A DNA stretch of 64,000 nt from Sodalis ligni (GTDB taxonomy: Bacteria; Pseudomonadota; Gammaproteobacteria; Enterobacterales; Enterobacteriaceae): NCBI RefSeq assembly GCF_016865525.2, contig NZ_CP075169.1, positions 682,337 to 746,336 on the forward strand, written 5' to 3'. The position numbers were made by a program, and so were the translations under genes. This document shows, piece after piece, positions 1 to 9,372 of the stretch. The notes below the pieces were generated by a model. That model had not been told where the DNA came from and searched no databases. It saw only the letters and a list, made by a program, of their open reading frames with translations. Position 1 is the stretch's first letter; every line of letters begins with the position of its first letter.

Positions 1-180
<180 letters not shown>

Positions 181-196
181 GCGGTAATTCTGAAAC

Positions 197-215
197 GGGC
201 CGCCGGCGGCGGCCC
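197..215. terminator. GC-rich hairpin after murA
   Basis: A perfect 8-bp stem (gggccgcc/ggcggccc) with a 3-nt loop starts 16 bp after the murA stop. It is followed by only a weak T stretch. It sits between two converging genes, so it could end transcripts from either side. Confidence 0.55.
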
Positions 216-224
216 TTCCACAGG

Positions 225-233
225 TTATCCACA
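225..233 (+). promoter_or_regulatory. Isolated perfect DnaA-box match
   Basis: TTATCCACA is an exact match to the high-affinity DnaA box. It is a single copy in the murA/repeat-gene intergenic gap with no cluster around it, so it may be chance or a titration site rather than an origin. Confidence 0.3.
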
Positions 234-247
234 AGTCAATCACAGGG

Positions 248-2446
248 TTATACCGCGACACCGTTTTGCTGGGTTCCCGAAACCGGGCGATCATTGCCGT
301 ACTGAGATAAAACAAACTGCTTTATCACTTTGTTCAATACCGGAGTGGACGTAATGCCGTAACGTGCCGCTATGACCCGGTAGTTCCCACCGGAACGGAT
401 ATCCGCCATGGCCCGATCTAAATAGCATTCTTCTAATGCAACACGTGCGATTGGAGAGATGATACCGAATCGCTCGGCGAGCGTTTGGCAATTTTCACCG
501 GCAAGCACCCCGTTGCCGGCGACGGCATTAACGCAATCTGACTGCAGCACATCAAGGCTGGCCATGAGTTGGATGCCGTATTTCCTGGCAATGTCACGCC
601 AATGGCCGCCGGCCTGGATGTCCTTCTGTATATCCCCGCCTTTGATCAGTTTATTTTCAAGCGTTGCCACCGCCTTTGGCTGAGTAATCCGATATTTTTC
701 CCGAATTTTACCGGCATTAAGGCTGCCTTCCATTTTGGAATCGAGAATAAAATCAATAGTGGATAATTCCAGCTGGAGCCGTGCGGCTTCGGTTTTGAGA
801 CCCAGCCTTACGGCGATGCTATGGCAATCATTCTCCCACTTGATATCCCGCGTCCCCCTGGTGCTCACTACGTGATTTTCCAAAGCGACGCGCACCTCAT
901 CAGTAAAAATGCCATATTTGGCGGCAATCTGATGGCAAGTCAGGCGCAGGTTGCCTTTTCGCGTAATCAGACTCTGTAAAGAGCATTTTTCCAAGGCGAC
1001 ACGGGCATTTGGATGAGATATGCCATGCCTGGTGGCTAACACTTGACAGTTATTACCATGACGGGCGTAAGCCCCGGCCAGGCCTTCTACGGCATGGCTT
1101 TCTAATACGCCACGGGCGATATGGCTGGTTATTCCGTAATGTTTGGCCACGATATCGCAGTGCTTACCCAACTGAACTTCCGCTTTGGCAACACCGTTTA
1201 TGGCATAGCTTTCGAGCAGCGTGCGTCCTTCAGGCGTAGCGATACCGTAGAGTCTGGCCAGTTCATCACAGTTATTACCGATGTGCGCCATTTCCCAAAG
1301 TCGGGTACGAATCGAAAAGTTCTCAATTTCGTTTCTCATCGCAGGGGTACATATGCCATATTTCTCGGCCAGCATAAGGCAATTACCGCCGGACCCTGCT
1401 TCTATTCCCAGGACGCCTCCTAACGCATAATACTCTAGATATTCTCGCCCGGTGGCGGTAATGATCTCATATCGTTGCGCCAGGATTACGCAGTTCTCGC
1501 CTCTTTGCGCCTTGATGCCGATGCAGTGTCTGACCATATAGGTTTCAAGCTGCATGCGTCCTGAAGGGGTAAAAACGCCATATCGCTCGGCAATATCCCC
1601 ACAGGTGTCCGTTTCATTGATTAGAGGCCGGTATGCCTCGGTAAAAATATACTGCTCAAGCAGCGCAATACTCCCTTCTTCGCCGATACCGAATTTAACG
1701 GCGACGTTACGGGCATTTTTTCCCGCCCATCCTCCTTCGCCCGCCAAGGTGTTAACAATCAACCGTTCGAGTTCCTGTAGGGACGACGGGCTGGTAATGG
1801 CATACCTCGCTGCAACATCCCTCAAGCTGCTCTCGGCGGTAATTTGGTCAATCAGCAAACGGCAAAAGGCCGTTTTATCCTCGATAGCCCGCAGCTGAGA
1901 TGCCAGGGAAGGGGTGCTTTCATAGTGAAGCCTCGCCTCGGCGGCATAGAGTGCCATGGCGATAGGCCGATCCTCTGGATTCATCTCGTAAATATGCCCG
2001 CCGAGACGTATCAGCGGCAGGACCCGCTGTTTTGCCGTCAATGCCTGTATTTTCGCCAAAGCGGTATCAAAATCCCTGATTGTGATTACCCATGACAAAG
2101 TATCGCTAACTGTACGGCCATAGTTGATTTCCTTGGCGAAATAGGCTTTTTGTTTCGTGTTGAATATCGTCGCCAGCGGCACCATATCTTCAGGCCGGAT
2201 ATAGCCGATAATGGTTTTCAATACCAAATCAGGCATTTCCGCCAGCGTCGGCGCCGCTGCCTTTGCAGACTGGGTATAACCAAAGACAGCGTCGCCGGAC
2301 GCTATCAGTGGCCGCTTAAGAGCGCTATTGCTTAGACGGGTCAGGGTGGACGATACGGACCCGCCGGAATTCATTTCTTTATCAAGGCTGGTTAATGGAT
2401 TTACAGAGGGGAAATTTCCCGGTAAAGCCGATGTTATGGGCAGCAT
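248..2446 (-). CDS. F-box-like protein with fourteen 37-residue repeats, candidate effector
   Basis: I do not recognise this 732-residue protein as a named family. Residues 68-107 resemble an F-box: L68, MPD at 71-73, L76, I79-I80, I83, P85-E86-D87-M88, L91. F-boxes recruit host SKP1/cullin ubiquitin ligases. Residues about 205-718 are fourteen tandem repeats, with anchor residues at 208, 245, 282, 319, 356, 393, 430, 467, 504, 541, 578, 616, 653 and 689. The unit is roughly GxNCxxIAxxYGIxTP followed by xxRxxLE, probably a helix-turn-helix. There is no signal peptide and no membrane segment; the N-terminus is Ser/Thr-rich, as in many type III effectors. An AAGGA Shine-Dalgarno precedes the ATG. 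The gene is alone, convergent with murA and downstream of degS. A role as an F-box plus substrate-binding-repeat effector is inference; no secretion genes are in view. Confidence 0.8.
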   Translation of the reverse strand: MLPITSALPGNFPSVNPLTSLDKEMNSGGSVSSTLTRLSNSALKRPLIASGDAVFGYTQSAKAAAPTLAEMPDLVLKTIIGYIRPEDMVPLATIFNTKQKAYFAKEINYGRTVSDTLSWVITIRDFDTALAKIQALTAKQRVLPLIRLGGHIYEMNPEDRPIAMALYAAEARLHYESTPSLASQLRAIEDKTAFCRLLIDQITAESSLRDVAARYAITSPSSLQELERLIVNTLAGEGGWAGKNARNVAVKFGIGEEGSIALLEQYIFTEAYRPLINETDTCGDIAERYGVFTPSGRMQLETYMVRHCIGIKAQRGENCVILAQRYEIITATGREYLEYYALGGVLGIEAGSGGNCLMLAEKYGICTPAMRNEIENFSIRTRLWEMAHIGNNCDELARLYGIATPEGRTLLESYAINGVAKAEVQLGKHCDIVAKHYGITSHIARGVLESHAVEGLAGAYARHGNNCQVLATRHGISHPNARVALEKCSLQSLITRKGNLRLTCHQIAAKYGIFTDEVRVALENHVVSTRGTRDIKWENDCHSIAVRLGLKTEAARLQLELSTIDFILDSKMEGSLNAGKIREKYRITQPKAVATLENKLIKGGDIQKDIQAGGHWRDIARKYGIQLMASLDVLQSDCVNAVAGNGVLAGENCQTLAERFGIISPIARVALEECYLDRAMADIRSGGNYRVIAARYGITSTPVLNKVIKQFVLSQYGNDRPVSGTQQNGVAV
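293..1834 (-). repeat. 111-bp coding repeats (14 units, diverged)
   Basis: The C-terminal two thirds of the preceding gene is built of fourteen 37-codon units in near-perfect register. Spacing is 37 except 38 before unit 12 and 36 before unit 14. Units differ greatly in DNA sequence while keeping C/A at the anchor, YGI and LE, which implies old duplication kept under protein-level selection. Confidence 0.85.
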
Positions 2447-2968
2447 TCCTCATTATCCTTAATAATATAGGATGAATAATTAGCGTTGCCACCACCGAGT
2501 CCTTCAAGACGATGTGGCAGATAATGATGCCAACGGTCTATCGGCCTGCGGTAAATGGCAACCATGATATAAAAAATCCGCTTATTAATTATCATCCACT
2601 CGGTTACCGGGAAATAAACCATCAAAGGAAAACTGCCGCTAAATTAACTATGGTTTAGATGGCATTTTATGGGAGTGGTCCGTGAGGAGTAGATTTATGA
2701 CTGAATCGATCGCGAGTTTCCGCCTTATTTTTGACGCGATGGGATGATAGTGATATAGCCGCTTACAGCCCAGAGGAGTGTATATATTATATCTGCGGGG
2801 ATTGTTAAACAGACGCCATATGACCTTAATTGCCATATGTCCGGCGCTGTGATCATATCGCAAAATTTATTCAGCCAAACAGGCAAGCCGTTTCCTGTTT
2901 GGCCGTCGTTAAATATTGGCAGGGGGACATCACCGCACGGCATCGGTAAAATTCCTATAATCTTTGCT
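2447..2968. other. Intergenic region between degS and the repeat-protein gene
   Basis: About 520 AT-rich bases with no convincing gene. It must carry the promoter of the repeat-protein gene on the minus strand. I found no hrp-box-like pair and no clear PhoP box. The only clear structure is the hairpin at 2875-2902. Confidence 0.6.
2875..2902 (-). terminator. Hairpin downstream of degS
   Basis: A perfect 9-bp stem (ccaaacagg/cctgtttgg) with a 10-nt loop lies about 65 bp past the degS stop on the minus strand. It is followed by a moderately T-rich stretch and is the best degS terminator candidate. Confidence 0.45.
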
Positions 2969-4036
2969 TCATTCAGAGGACGGGTACTCTTGAATTGTCA
3001 CCTGCAGGGTCATTTTGGCGCCGTTGCGCATTATCACTACAGGGATAACCGACCCCGGCCTGATTTCCGCCACCTGATCCATGGTTTCAATGGCGGACAG
3101 CGCCGCTCTGTTATTGACGCTCAATATCACGTCATTGACCTTAATGCCGGCTTGCGCCGCCGGGCCGCCGGGCGTGACTTCATTGACGATAATGCCCTGG
3201 ATGCGATCCAGGCTGGTGCTGCTGGCATGCAACGGGGCCACTTCTCGCCCGCCGATGCCGATATAACCGCGAATCACCCTGCCGTCCCGGATAAGCTTGT
3301 TCATGACTTTGGTGGCAAGGGCAGTGGGGATGGCAAAACCAATGCCTTCCGGAGTCTCGCCGTTATTGCTTTTATCGAATGACAGGGTATTGATGCCCAC
3401 CAGCTCCCCCAGGGAGTTGATCAGCGCGCCGCCGGAGTTGCCTTGATTGATGGAGGCATCGGTTTGAAGAAAGTTCTGCCGTCCGGACGGACTCAGGCCG
3501 ATGCGGCCGGTGGCGCTGATAATGCCCTGGGTCACGGTCTGGCCCAGGTTATAGGGATTGCCGATGGCCAGCACCACATCGCCGATATGCGGGGCACGGT
3601 CAGGGTTGATGGGAATGACCGGCAGGTTGTTGGCATCAATCTTTAACACCGCCAGATCGGTGAGGCTGTCAGAGCCCACCAGCAACGCTTCATATACCCG
3701 GCCGTCTTGCAATGCCACGATGATCTGCTCAGCGTTATTGATGACATGCTTATTGGTGAGCACGTAACCCTTCTGGTTCATGATAACGCCGGAACCGAGG
3801 GTACGGATTTGCAGCTCGTTATGGGAATCGCTGTTCACGCTGCGGTTATAGACATTCACCACCGCGGGAGCGCCGCGCCGAACCGCCTGGTTAAAACTGA
3901 GGGGCGTTTCGCCATCGCCGCCGAAATGGCCGCTGAGCAGCGCGCCGGTCGTAGAGCGCAACGTAGGCACCGCCAGCAGTAAGATGCCCGCGATGACAAA
4001 ACCGAAAATGACCGCACGTATAAGCTTAACCAGCAT
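2969..4036 (-). CDS. degS: Inner-membrane serine endoprotease, site-1 protease for RseA
   Basis: DegS senses unassembled outer-membrane porins through its PDZ domain and cuts the anti-sigma factor RseA in the periplasm, starting release of sigma-E. The 355 residues equal the E. coli length. An uncleaved N-terminal membrane anchor lies at about 5-25. The trypsin-like triad is visible as H97 (TNKHVIN), D127 (LTDLAVL) and S201 (GNSGGAL), and one PDZ domain occupies about 255-345. It lies 95 bp downstream of degQ on the same strand, as in other Enterobacterales. Start and product are secure. Confidence 0.96.
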   Translation of the reverse strand: MLVKLIRAVIFGFVIAGILLLAVPTLRSTTGALLSGHFGGDGETPLSFNQAVRRGAPAVVNVYNRSVNSDSHNELQIRTLGSGVIMNQKGYVLTNKHVINNAEQIIVALQDGRVYEALLVGSDSLTDLAVLKIDANNLPVIPINPDRAPHIGDVVLAIGNPYNLGQTVTQGIISATGRIGLSPSGRQNFLQTDASINQGNSGGALINSLGELVGINTLSFDKSNNGETPEGIGFAIPTALATKVMNKLIRDGRVIRGYIGIGGREVAPLHASSTSLDRIQGIIVNEVTPGGPAAQAGIKVNDVILSVNNRAALSAIETMDQVAEIRPGSVIPVVIMRNGAKMTLQVTIQEYPSSE

Positions 4037-4092
4037 GGTAACCGACTATCGAAAAAGGGATGGGGGAAATAGCGGCAGGATAGCATGAGTTA

Positions 4093-4120
4093 ATCGGGCA
4101 CCGCAGTGCCGGCACCCGAT
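4093..4120 (-). other. Hairpin in the degQ-degS gap
   Basis: Read as minus-strand RNA, a 10-bp stem (atcgggtgcc/ggtgcccgat, two G-U pairs) encloses an 8-nt loop between the degQ stop and the degS start. No U run follows in that direction, so attenuation or mRNA processing is more likely than strong termination. Confidence 0.4.
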
Positions 4121-4131
4121 TTTTTGTCAAA

Positions 4132-5517
4132 TCAACGCAATAACAGGAAAATACTCTCGTCCCCACGGATAATGTTCATTGCCATTACCGGCGGTTTGGC
4201 ATCCAGCACCTTGCGCAGCTGGACGAGATTTTCCACCCGTTCACGATTGATGCCGATAATCACATCGCCTTTGTGCAGGCCAATCTGCGCGGCGGGGGAA
4301 TCTTTCACCACATCATCCACGGCGACGCCCTTGGTACCGTCTTTCAACTGGCCGTCGCTCAATGACGCACCCTGCAGCGAGGGTGAAAGCACTTCGGCGC
4401 TGGTGGTGCTGGAGGCGCTGTCATCCAGGGTGACGGTGACATCCAACGGTTTACCGTTGCGCAGCAAACCTATCTTGACGGCTTTACCCGGCGGTGTCGT
4501 GCCTATCTTCACCCGCAGCTCGGCAAAGCTGGTGATGGGTTTGCCTTCAATGGCGACGATAATATCGCCGGCCTTGATGCCGGCCTTGGCAGCGGCGGAG
4601 CCGGGCAGGACTTCGCTGACGAATGCCCCGCGCTGGGTGTTGATATTGAATGCCTTCGCCATGTCGGCGGTCATTTCGCTGCCCTTGATGCCGAGCAGGC
4701 CGCGTTTAACCGTGCCGAACTCGATCAACTGCTGGCTAAGGTTTTGCACCATATTGCTGGGAATGGCGAAGCCGATGCCGATATTGCCACCGCCGGGAGC
4801 CAGGATGGCGGTATTGATGCCGATGAGTTCGCCGTTGAGATTAATCAGCGCGCCGCCGGAGTTGCCTCGGTTGATGGAGGCGTCGGTCTGGATGAAGTTT
4901 TCCAGCCCTTCCAGATTCAGACCGCTGCGCCCCAGCGCCGAGATGATCCCGGAGGTGGCGGTTTGTCCCAAGCCGAAGGGGTTACCCACCGCCACGGCGA
5001 AATCCCCCACCCTTAACGCGTCGGAATCCGCCATTTTGATTTCGGTCAGGTTGGTCGGATTCGGCAACTGCAGCAGCGCCAAATCGGTCTGCTCGTCGCG
5101 GCCCACCAGTTTGGCATCGAATTCGCGGCCATCGTTTAACTGGACCTTGATTTTGTCGGCGCCGTTTACCACATGGTTATTGGTAATGACATAACCTTTG
5201 GCGGCGTTGATGATGACGCCGGACCCCAGTCCTTCAAACGGACGGGTATCTCCCTGCTGCCCCTGCTGCGGGTCAACCGGCCCGTTGGGTCCGAAAAAGT
5301 ATTTGAATTCTTTCGGCAGGTTTTGCCGTTGTACCTGCTGGGTGCCCTCCACATGCACGCTGACCACCGCCGGCAAGACTTTTTCCAGCATGGGGGCCAG
5401 GCTCGGCATGGTTTGTCCGGGTACGGTGGCCGGCAATGCCGCTTCGACAGGAATAAAAGGAGTTAAACCGAGTCCGATGCAAAGTGCTAAGGCGCTGATT
5501 AAAGGGGTTTTCTTCAT
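4132..5517 (-). CDS. degQ: Periplasmic serine endoprotease DegQ
   Basis: DegQ is an HtrA-family periplasmic protease/chaperone that degrades unfolded proteins. I use the ATG at 5517 (461 residues) because it begins directly with a signal peptide (MKK, hydrophobic core, cleavage near residue 26) and aligns with the E. coli start. An in-frame ATG at 5556 would add 13 residues ahead of the signal peptide. From the chosen start the triad is H115 (TNNHVV), D145 (QTDLAL) and S220 (GNSGGAL), followed by two PDZ domains at about 260-350 and 370-455, which separates it from one-PDZ DegS. It heads the degQ-degS pair. Confidence 0.95.
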   Translation of the reverse strand: MKKTPLISALALCIGLGLTPFIPVEAALPATVPGQTMPSLAPMLEKVLPAVVSVHVEGTQQVQRQNLPKEFKYFFGPNGPVDPQQGQQGDTRPFEGLGSGVIINAAKGYVITNNHVVNGADKIKVQLNDGREFDAKLVGRDEQTDLALLQLPNPTNLTEIKMADSDALRVGDFAVAVGNPFGLGQTATSGIISALGRSGLNLEGLENFIQTDASINRGNSGGALINLNGELIGINTAILAPGGGNIGIGFAIPSNMVQNLSQQLIEFGTVKRGLLGIKGSEMTADMAKAFNINTQRGAFVSEVLPGSAAAKAGIKAGDIIVAIEGKPITSFAELRVKIGTTPPGKAVKIGLLRNGKPLDVTVTLDDSASSTTSAEVLSPSLQGASLSDGQLKDGTKGVAVDDVVKDSPAAQIGLHKGDVIIGINRERVENLVQLRKVLDAKPPVMAMNIIRGDESIFLLLR

Positions 5518-5684
5518 TAAGTTATTAACTCGTTTGCTGTCTGTGGACGACGTCATTAATAAGGGATCCTAATAAAACGCCACGTAATGACTCTAAGACC
5601 CTGCGGCCCTGACGAAAGTTCAGTAACGCCGCAAAGGTTGCGCCGGCGGCGCGGTGTCAACGTTACCCGCCGGCAACTGCCAAA

Positions 5685-6089
5685 TTATTTACGCGGTTCC
5701 CGCGTAGTGCGCAGCAATCCGCTGGCGCTCTCGGGATAGTCGCGCGGCTGCATCCCAGGCGGAACCTGGTCGTTGTCGGCTTCCGCCTCGGTCAAACGAT
5801 AATGGAACGGATTACTTTCGCCGGGCAGGTTGGGCAGCAGGCTATCGGAGCCTTTGGCCATATGCTGGTAAAGCTGGCGGTAATCGTGCGCCATATTATC
5901 CAGCAACTCCGCGCTCCGGGCGAAATGGCCGGTTAATTCCTGCCGGTACTCTTCCAGTTCCGCTTTGCTTTTTTCCAATTCATGCTGCAATGTCTGCTGC
6001 TGACGTAGCTTACGGTTACCGAACCGCATTCCGACCGCACCGATGATGACACCAGCAACTAATCCTATCAGCGCATATTCCCAGGTCAT
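5685..6089 (-). CDS. zapG: Inner-membrane coiled-coil protein ZapG (YhcB)
   Basis: A 134-residue protein with an N-terminal membrane helix (about 4-22, ALIGLVAGVIIGAVG) followed by a long coiled coil (about 30-75), as in YhcB/ZapG. In E. coli that protein links cell division, envelope growth and cell-shape control. The start at 6089 is preceded by AGGAG and matches the family start MTWEYALIGLV; a longer in-frame start at 6149 lacks this support. It is divergent from zapE, the usual arrangement. Confident by sequence and context. Confidence 0.93.
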   Translation of the reverse strand: MTWEYALIGLVAGVIIGAVGMRFGNRKLRQQQTLQHELEKSKAELEEYRQELTGHFARSAELLDNMAHDYRQLYQHMAKGSDSLLPNLPGESNPFHYRLTEAEADNDQVPPGMQPRDYPESASGLLRTTREPRK

Positions 6090-6329
6090 AATGACTCCTA
6101 TATTTGACTTCGTTGTCCCGTAGGGTTTTCCAGACTCTATACCTCCCACTATAACCGTTTACCCGGCCGGAGTGGAACCCGTTAGCATGATGCCCGTCAA
6201 AGGGCGATTATTTGTTGCCGGGTTGTGTTCCGCACCGGGGCTGTTTAGGATGTCTCAGGCAAGAAATTGCGACTCGAAAGCTTTTGGGTATATCTATTTC
6301 ATAATCAGCAGCCGGGAACATCCCTCACC

Positions 6330-7454
6330 ATGCAAGAAATATCGCCATTGTTCCTTTATCAGCGCATGCTGGCGGAAGGGGAGTATCGGGCCGATGCTGT
6401 CCAGGCCGAGGCCATCGGTAAGCTGGATCGATTGCACCGCGAATTGCTGGCGCGCCGCGCCGAGCCCCCGGCGGATGCCGGCGGTATCTTCGGTCGCCTG
6501 GGCAAGAAATTATTGGGTAAAACCCCCACCGCGGAGCCGGTGCGGGGATTGTACATGTGGGGCGGAGTGGGGCGTGGTAAAACCTGGCTGATGGATCTCT
6601 TTTATCAGAGCCTGCCGGAAGAGCGGAAGCTGCGCCTGCACTTCCACCGGTTTATGCTGCGGGTCCATGAAGAGCTGGCCGTCCTGCAGGGGCGCGAGGA
6701 TCCGCTGGAGATCGTGGCCGACGGTTTCAAAGCGCAAACCGACATACTCTGCTTTGACGAATTTTATGTCTCGGACATTACCGATGCCATGCTGCTGGGC
6801 ACGTTGATGCAGGCGCTGTTCGCCCGGGGTATTACCCTGGTGGCCACCTCCAATATTCCGCCGGACGATTTATACCGCAATGGCTTGCAGCGTTCGCGCT
6901 TTCTGCCGGCTATTGAGATGATTAAACGCCATTGCGAGGTGATGAACGTAGACGCCGGCATCGATTACCGACTGCGCACCCTCACCCAGGCGAATCTTTA
7001 CCTCACGCCCAACGACCCGCGCACCGCCGACGCCATGACCCGCATATTCACACGGCTGGCGGGTAAGGGCCCCGGCAACGCGCCGGTACTTACGGTCAAT
7101 CATCGCCCGTTGCCCACGCTCGGCGCCGAGGGGGGCGTGGTGGCCCTGGATTTCGACACCCTTTGCGCCGGCCCGCGCAGCCAGAATGACTATATCGTTC
7201 TCTCCCGTTTGTACCACAGCGTATTGCTGCAAAACGTACACGCCATGGGCCGCACGGAGGAGAACACCGCCCGGCGTTTTATCGCCCTGGTGGACGAATT
7301 CTACGAACGCCGGGTCAAACTGGTGATGGCCGCCGATGTCCCCATGGCGGACTTGTACCGGGGGGACCTGCTTAAATTCGAATTCCGCCGCTGCCTCTCC
7401 AGGCTGCAGGAAATGCAGAGCGAAGAGTACCTGGCGGAGCCACATCAACCCTGA
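6330..7454 (+). CDS. zapE: Cell division AAA ATPase ZapE
   Basis: ZapE (YhcM) is a cytoplasmic ATPase related to yeast Afg1. It joins the Z-ring late in constriction, mainly in stress or low oxygen. The 374-residue protein from the ATG at 6330 carries Walker A GGVGRGKT (about 78-85), Walker B ILCFDEF (about 139-145) and the family's conserved ATSNIPP segment. A longer in-frame start at 6267 has no family support. The gene is divergent from zapG and is followed directly by the 107-bp tandem array, whose first unit begins 15 bp after the stop. Confidence 0.95.
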   Translation: MQEISPLFLYQRMLAEGEYRADAVQAEAIGKLDRLHRELLARRAEPPADAGGIFGRLGKKLLGKTPTAEPVRGLYMWGGVGRGKTWLMDLFYQSLPEERKLRLHFHRFMLRVHEELAVLQGREDPLEIVADGFKAQTDILCFDEFYVSDITDAMLLGTLMQALFARGITLVATSNIPPDDLYRNGLQRSRFLPAIEMIKRHCEVMNVDAGIDYRLRTLTQANLYLTPNDPRTADAMTRIFTRLAGKGPGNAPVLTVNHRPLPTLGAEGGVVALDFDTLCAGPRSQNDYIVLSRLYHSVLLQNVHAMGRTEENTARRFIALVDEFYERRVKLVMAADVPMADLYRGDLLKFEFRRCLSRLQEMQSEEYLAEPHQP

Positions 7455-7468
7455 ACGCCCAATGGCAG

Positions 7469-8265
7469 GGTAGGCCCGCGATCATCGAACGTGCGGCGAG
7501 CGTGTTAAAGGGAGACCGTGCCGATGGGGCCGAATCGGGCATGGTTTTCCTGCCCGACAGAGCGCCCCACAGCGCGGTAGGCCCGCGATCATCGAACGTG
7601 CGGCGAGCGTGTTAAAGGGGGACCGTGCCGATGGGGCCGAATCGGGCATGGTTTTCCTGCCCGACAGAGCGCCCCACAGCGCGGTAGGCCCGCGATCATC
7701 GAACGTGCGGCGAGCGTGTTAAAGGGAGACCGTGCTGATGGGGCCGAATCGGGCATGGTTTTCCTGCCCGACAGAGCGCCCCACAGCGCGGTAGGCCCGC
7801 GATCACCGAAATTGCGGCGAGCGTGTTAAAGGGAGACCGTGCTGATGGGGCCGAATCGGGCATGGTTTTCCTGCCCGACAGAGCGCCCCACAGCGCGGTA
7901 GGCCCGCGATCATCGAACGTGCGGCGAGCGTGTTAAAGGGAGACCGTGCTGATGGGGCCGAATCGGGCATGGTTTTCCTGCCCGACAGAGCGCCCCACAG
8001 CGCGGTAGGCCCGCGATCATCGAACGTGCGGCGAGCGTGTTAAAGGGAGACCGTGCTGATGGGGCCGAATCGGGCATGGTTTTCCTGCCCGACAGAGCGC
8101 CCCACAGCGCGGTAGGCCCGCGATCATCGAACGTGCGGCGAGCGTGTTAAAGGGAGACCGTGCTGATGGGGCCGAATCGGGCATGGTTTTTCTGCCCGAC
8201 CGAGCGCCCCACAGCGCGGTAGGCCCACGATCATCGGTCGTGCAATGAGCGTATTAAAGGGCGCC
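7469..8265. repeat. 107-bp noncoding tandem array upstream of rplM
   Basis: The motif ggtaggccc starts at 7469, 7576, 7683, 7790, 7897, 8004, 8111 and 8218, an exact 107-bp period. The first seven units are full length and almost identical. The eighth is truncated and diverged and runs into the rplM promoter. Because 107 is not a multiple of three, no reading frame crosses the array. Each unit contains a 7-bp inverted repeat, tcgggca/tgcccga, around a 9-nt loop. Variants include an extra G in place of A in unit 2 (aaaggggga), gatcaccgaaattg in unit 4 and ggtttttctg in unit 7. Seven possible transcript hairpins, or seven protein-binding sites, therefore lie between zapE and the ribosomal operon. 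Confidence 0.95.
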
Positions 8266-8288
8266 GCGCCGCTCGGCGCAAATAGTAG

Positions 8289-8317
8289 TCGACCTTTGCC
8301 GCTGACTTCTCTATAAT
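8289..8317 (+). promoter_or_regulatory. rplM-rpsI promoter
   Basis: A -35-like tcgacc (8289-8294) and a perfect -10 TATAAT (8312-8317) are 17 bp apart. They are followed by gcgaccccacgttacaagaa, which resembles the E. coli rplM leader as I recall it. The roughly 155-nt leader up to 8481 probably carries the site for translational feedback by L13; that is family knowledge, not something I can see. Confidence 0.75.
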
Positions 8318-8481
8318 CTTGCGACCCCACGTTACAAGAAGTTTTTTTCCCGAAAACTTCGATCGCGCCAGCAACGGCTACTCGAAGGGGTGGGTTTGCT
8401 GGACTAGATAGCCGTGTGAGCCTCATAACTCTTAACGTTTGGGTGTTCACCAACGTGTAACTTCAATTGGGTAAGCTTTTA

Positions 8482-8910
8482 ATGAAAACATTTACAGCAA
8501 AACCAAAAACCGTCAAACGCGACTGGTATGTTGTCGACGCCAGCGGAAAAACCCTGGGTCGTCTTGCCACCGAACTGGCCAGTCGCCTGCGCGGGAAGCA
8601 TAAACCGGAATATACGCCGCATGTTGATACCGGTGATTACATTATCGTGTTGAACGCCGAAAAAATTGCCGTCACCGGCAAAAAGCGTACCGACAAGATT
8701 TATTATCACCATACCGGTTTCATCGGCGGTATCAAAGAAACGACCTTTGAAGAGATGATTGCCCGCCATCCTGAGCGTGTGATTGAAATCGCGGTTAAAG
8801 GCATGCTGCCAAAAGGCCCGCTGGGTCGTGCAATGTACCGTAAACTGAAAGTTTACGCGGGTACCACGCACAACCACGCGGCTCAGCAACCGCAAGTTCT
8901 GGACATTTAA
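8482..8910 (+). CDS. rplM: 50S ribosomal protein L13
   Basis: L13 is an early-assembly protein of the large ribosomal subunit that binds 23S rRNA. The 142 residues from the ATG at 8482 equal the E. coli length and begin [20 protein letters not shown]. An in-frame upstream ATG at 8467 would add five residues and is rejected on family alignment. It is the first gene of the rplM-rpsI operon, with S9 15 bp downstream. Conserved residues run throughout, including LGRLAT, GDYIIV and the C-terminal HAAQQPQ. Confidence 0.98.
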   Translation: MKTFTAKPKTVKRDWYVVDASGKTLGRLATELASRLRGKHKPEYTPHVDTGDYIIVLNAEKIAVTGKKRTDKIYYHHTGFIGGIKETTFEEMIARHPERVIEIAVKGMLPKGPLGRAMYRKLKVYAGTTHNHAAQQPQVLDI

Positions 8911-8922
8911 TCGGGATTATAG

Positions 8923-9318
<396 letters not shown>

Positions 9319-9343
9319 TTTCCGGCTGTTTTCACGGCCACCG

Positions 9344-9372
9344 AAGCCCGACATTGTTCGGGCTTTATTATT
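9344..9372 (+). terminator. rpsI rho-independent terminator
   Basis: A stem aagcccga/tcgggctt with a 6-nt loop (cattgt) is followed by tattattttt. It ends the rplM-rpsI operon. The remaining 270 bases to sspA hold only weak promoter-like elements. Confidence 0.85.

Noticed and set aside
225..233. The DnaA box as part of a replication origin
   Set aside because: A single site without AT-rich unwinding repeats or a box cluster.
2447..2968. A type III secretion (hrp-type) promoter box before the repeat-protein gene
   Set aside because: No GGAACC...CCAC pair was found on the relevant strand. Regulation remains unknown.
7469..8265. The array as a CRISPR locus
   Set aside because: The whole 107-bp unit repeats, with no alternating short repeat and unique spacers, and no cas genes are in the window.
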